Origin: Gammaproteobacteria bacterium
Lineage (GTDB): Bacteria; Pseudomonadota; Gammaproteobacteria; Steroidobacterales; Steroidobacteraceae
Length of the DNA: 5,000 bases
Direction of reading: 5' to 3'
Assembly: GCA_030040235.1 (NCBI GenBank)
Contig: JASHUC010000212.1
Coordinates: 1-5,000 of the forward strand
Position 1 is the first letter of the stretch, and each line of letters starts with the position of its first letter. A program made the translations under genes and the position numbers. Below the pieces are notes generated by a model that saw nothing but the letters and a program-made list of their open reading frames with translations, was not told the DNA's origin and searched no databases. This document shows, in pieces, positions 4,584-5,000 of the stretch.

Positions 4584-5000
4584 ATGCAACCCCTTGAGGA
4601 CTTCTACTACTTTGCCAAGGTGGTCGAGCACGGGAGCTACGCCAAGGCCGGCCGAGCCCTTCAGATCCCGAAGTCCCGGCTATCGCGGCATGTGAGCGCC
4701 CTCGAGACACGGCTCGGCGTGCGGCTCGTGCAGCGCTCGACGAGGCGCTTTGCCGTCACCGAGGTGGGGCAGGACGTCTACCGCCATGCCCAGGCCATGC
4801 TTGCGGAGGCGGATGCGGCGCTCGATGCGGTGGAGTTTGCGCGCGCCGAGCCGCGCGGCCTCATCAGGGTGAGCTGTCCCGTCGCTCTCGCGCAGACCGC
4901 GCTCGCCCACATCCTGCCCGAGTTCCTCGAACGCTACCCGCGGGTGCGGCTGCGTGTGCACGTGAGTAATCGTCGCGTGGACGTCTTGAACGAAGGCTTC
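4584..5000 (+). CDS. LysR-type transcriptional regulator, N-terminal part (3' truncated)
   Basis: The frame stays open from ATG at 4584 to the window edge (139 codons; family length about 300). It begins MQPLEDFYYFAKVVEHGSYA, the standard LysR opening. The winged helix-turn-helix follows at about residues 18-62, with AKAGRALQIPKSRLSRHVSA (20-39), LETRLGVRLVQRSTRR (40-55) and VTEVG (58-62). A linker helix (63-88) leads to the effector domain, which starts at GLIRVSCPVALAQ (92-104) and includes LPEFLERYPRVRL (111-123) and VDVLNEGF (132-139). The start is fixed by an in-frame TGA at 4575-4577. No Shine-Dalgarno sequence is visible, so expression may be low or initiation unusual. It is divergent from azoR-pirin and is the probable regulator of that operon and of itself, with a small-molecule inducer that cannot be read from this part. 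Confidence 0.94.
   Translation, partial: MQPLEDFYYFAKVVEHGSYAKAGRALQIPKSRLSRHVSALETRLGVRLVQRSTRRFAVTEVGQDVYRHAQAMLAEADAALDAVEFARAEPRGLIRVSCPVALAQTALAHILPEFLERYPRVRLRVHVSNRRVDVLNEGF

Noticed and set aside
4011..4695. Plus-strand open frames opposite azoR, one of which runs into the LysR gene
   Set aside because: Both azoR and the LysR gene are well supported in other frames, and these translations contain no recognisable domain.
4680..4961. 93-codon minus-strand open frame inside the LysR gene
   Set aside because: It is the complement of the LysR HTH and linker coding sequence, with no features of its own.

Overview
The window is a stretch of GC-rich (about two thirds G+C by eye) bacterial chromosome with dense coding, strong G/C preference at third codon positions, and families typical of Proteobacteria: an EAL-type c-di-GMP phosphodiesterase, LemA, a GIDE-domain protein, DUF2726, pirin, AzoR and a LysR regulator. 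A gammaproteobacterium (Xanthomonadales or Steroidobacter-like) or a betaproteobacterium would fit, but the sequence alone does not settle this. No RNA genes, CRISPR arrays, transposases or phage genes were seen.

Layout. (1) Positions 1-668, plus strand: the C-terminal part of an EAL domain protein whose N-terminus lies outside the window. (2) Positions 728-2218, minus strand: a two-gene operon of lemA followed, after 15 nt, by a GIDE-domain (MULAN-like) membrane protein carrying a canonical EF-hand calcium loop. (3) Positions 2413-2952, plus strand, divergent from lemA: a membrane-anchored DUF2726 protein with a restriction-endonuclease-like core. (4) Positions 2949-4469, minus strand: azoR and then a pirin gene, 9 nt apart; the azoR stop codon is adjacent to and overlaps the pirin Shine-Dalgarno sequence. 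(5) Positions 4584-5000, plus strand, divergent from azoR: the N-terminal 139 residues of a LysR-type regulator that runs off the window.

Two functional groups stand out. The first is LysR <> azoR-pirin, a compact redox or electrophile-detoxification module. Its 114-bp divergent promoter region is AT-rich and full of short inverted and direct repeats, as expected for an autoregulating LysR protein. The second is LemA-GIDE with DUF2726 back to back. All three have a predicted N-terminal membrane segment, and their joint role is not established. It is the best candidate in the window for an under-described membrane system, though each family is known individually.

Smaller points of interest are a perfect 12-bp hairpin inside the 3' end of the DUF2726 gene that also lies just past the pirin stop, a CTAG shared by two convergent stop codons, and a short minus-strand segment (628-741) whose composition and translation look coding but which has no start codon.
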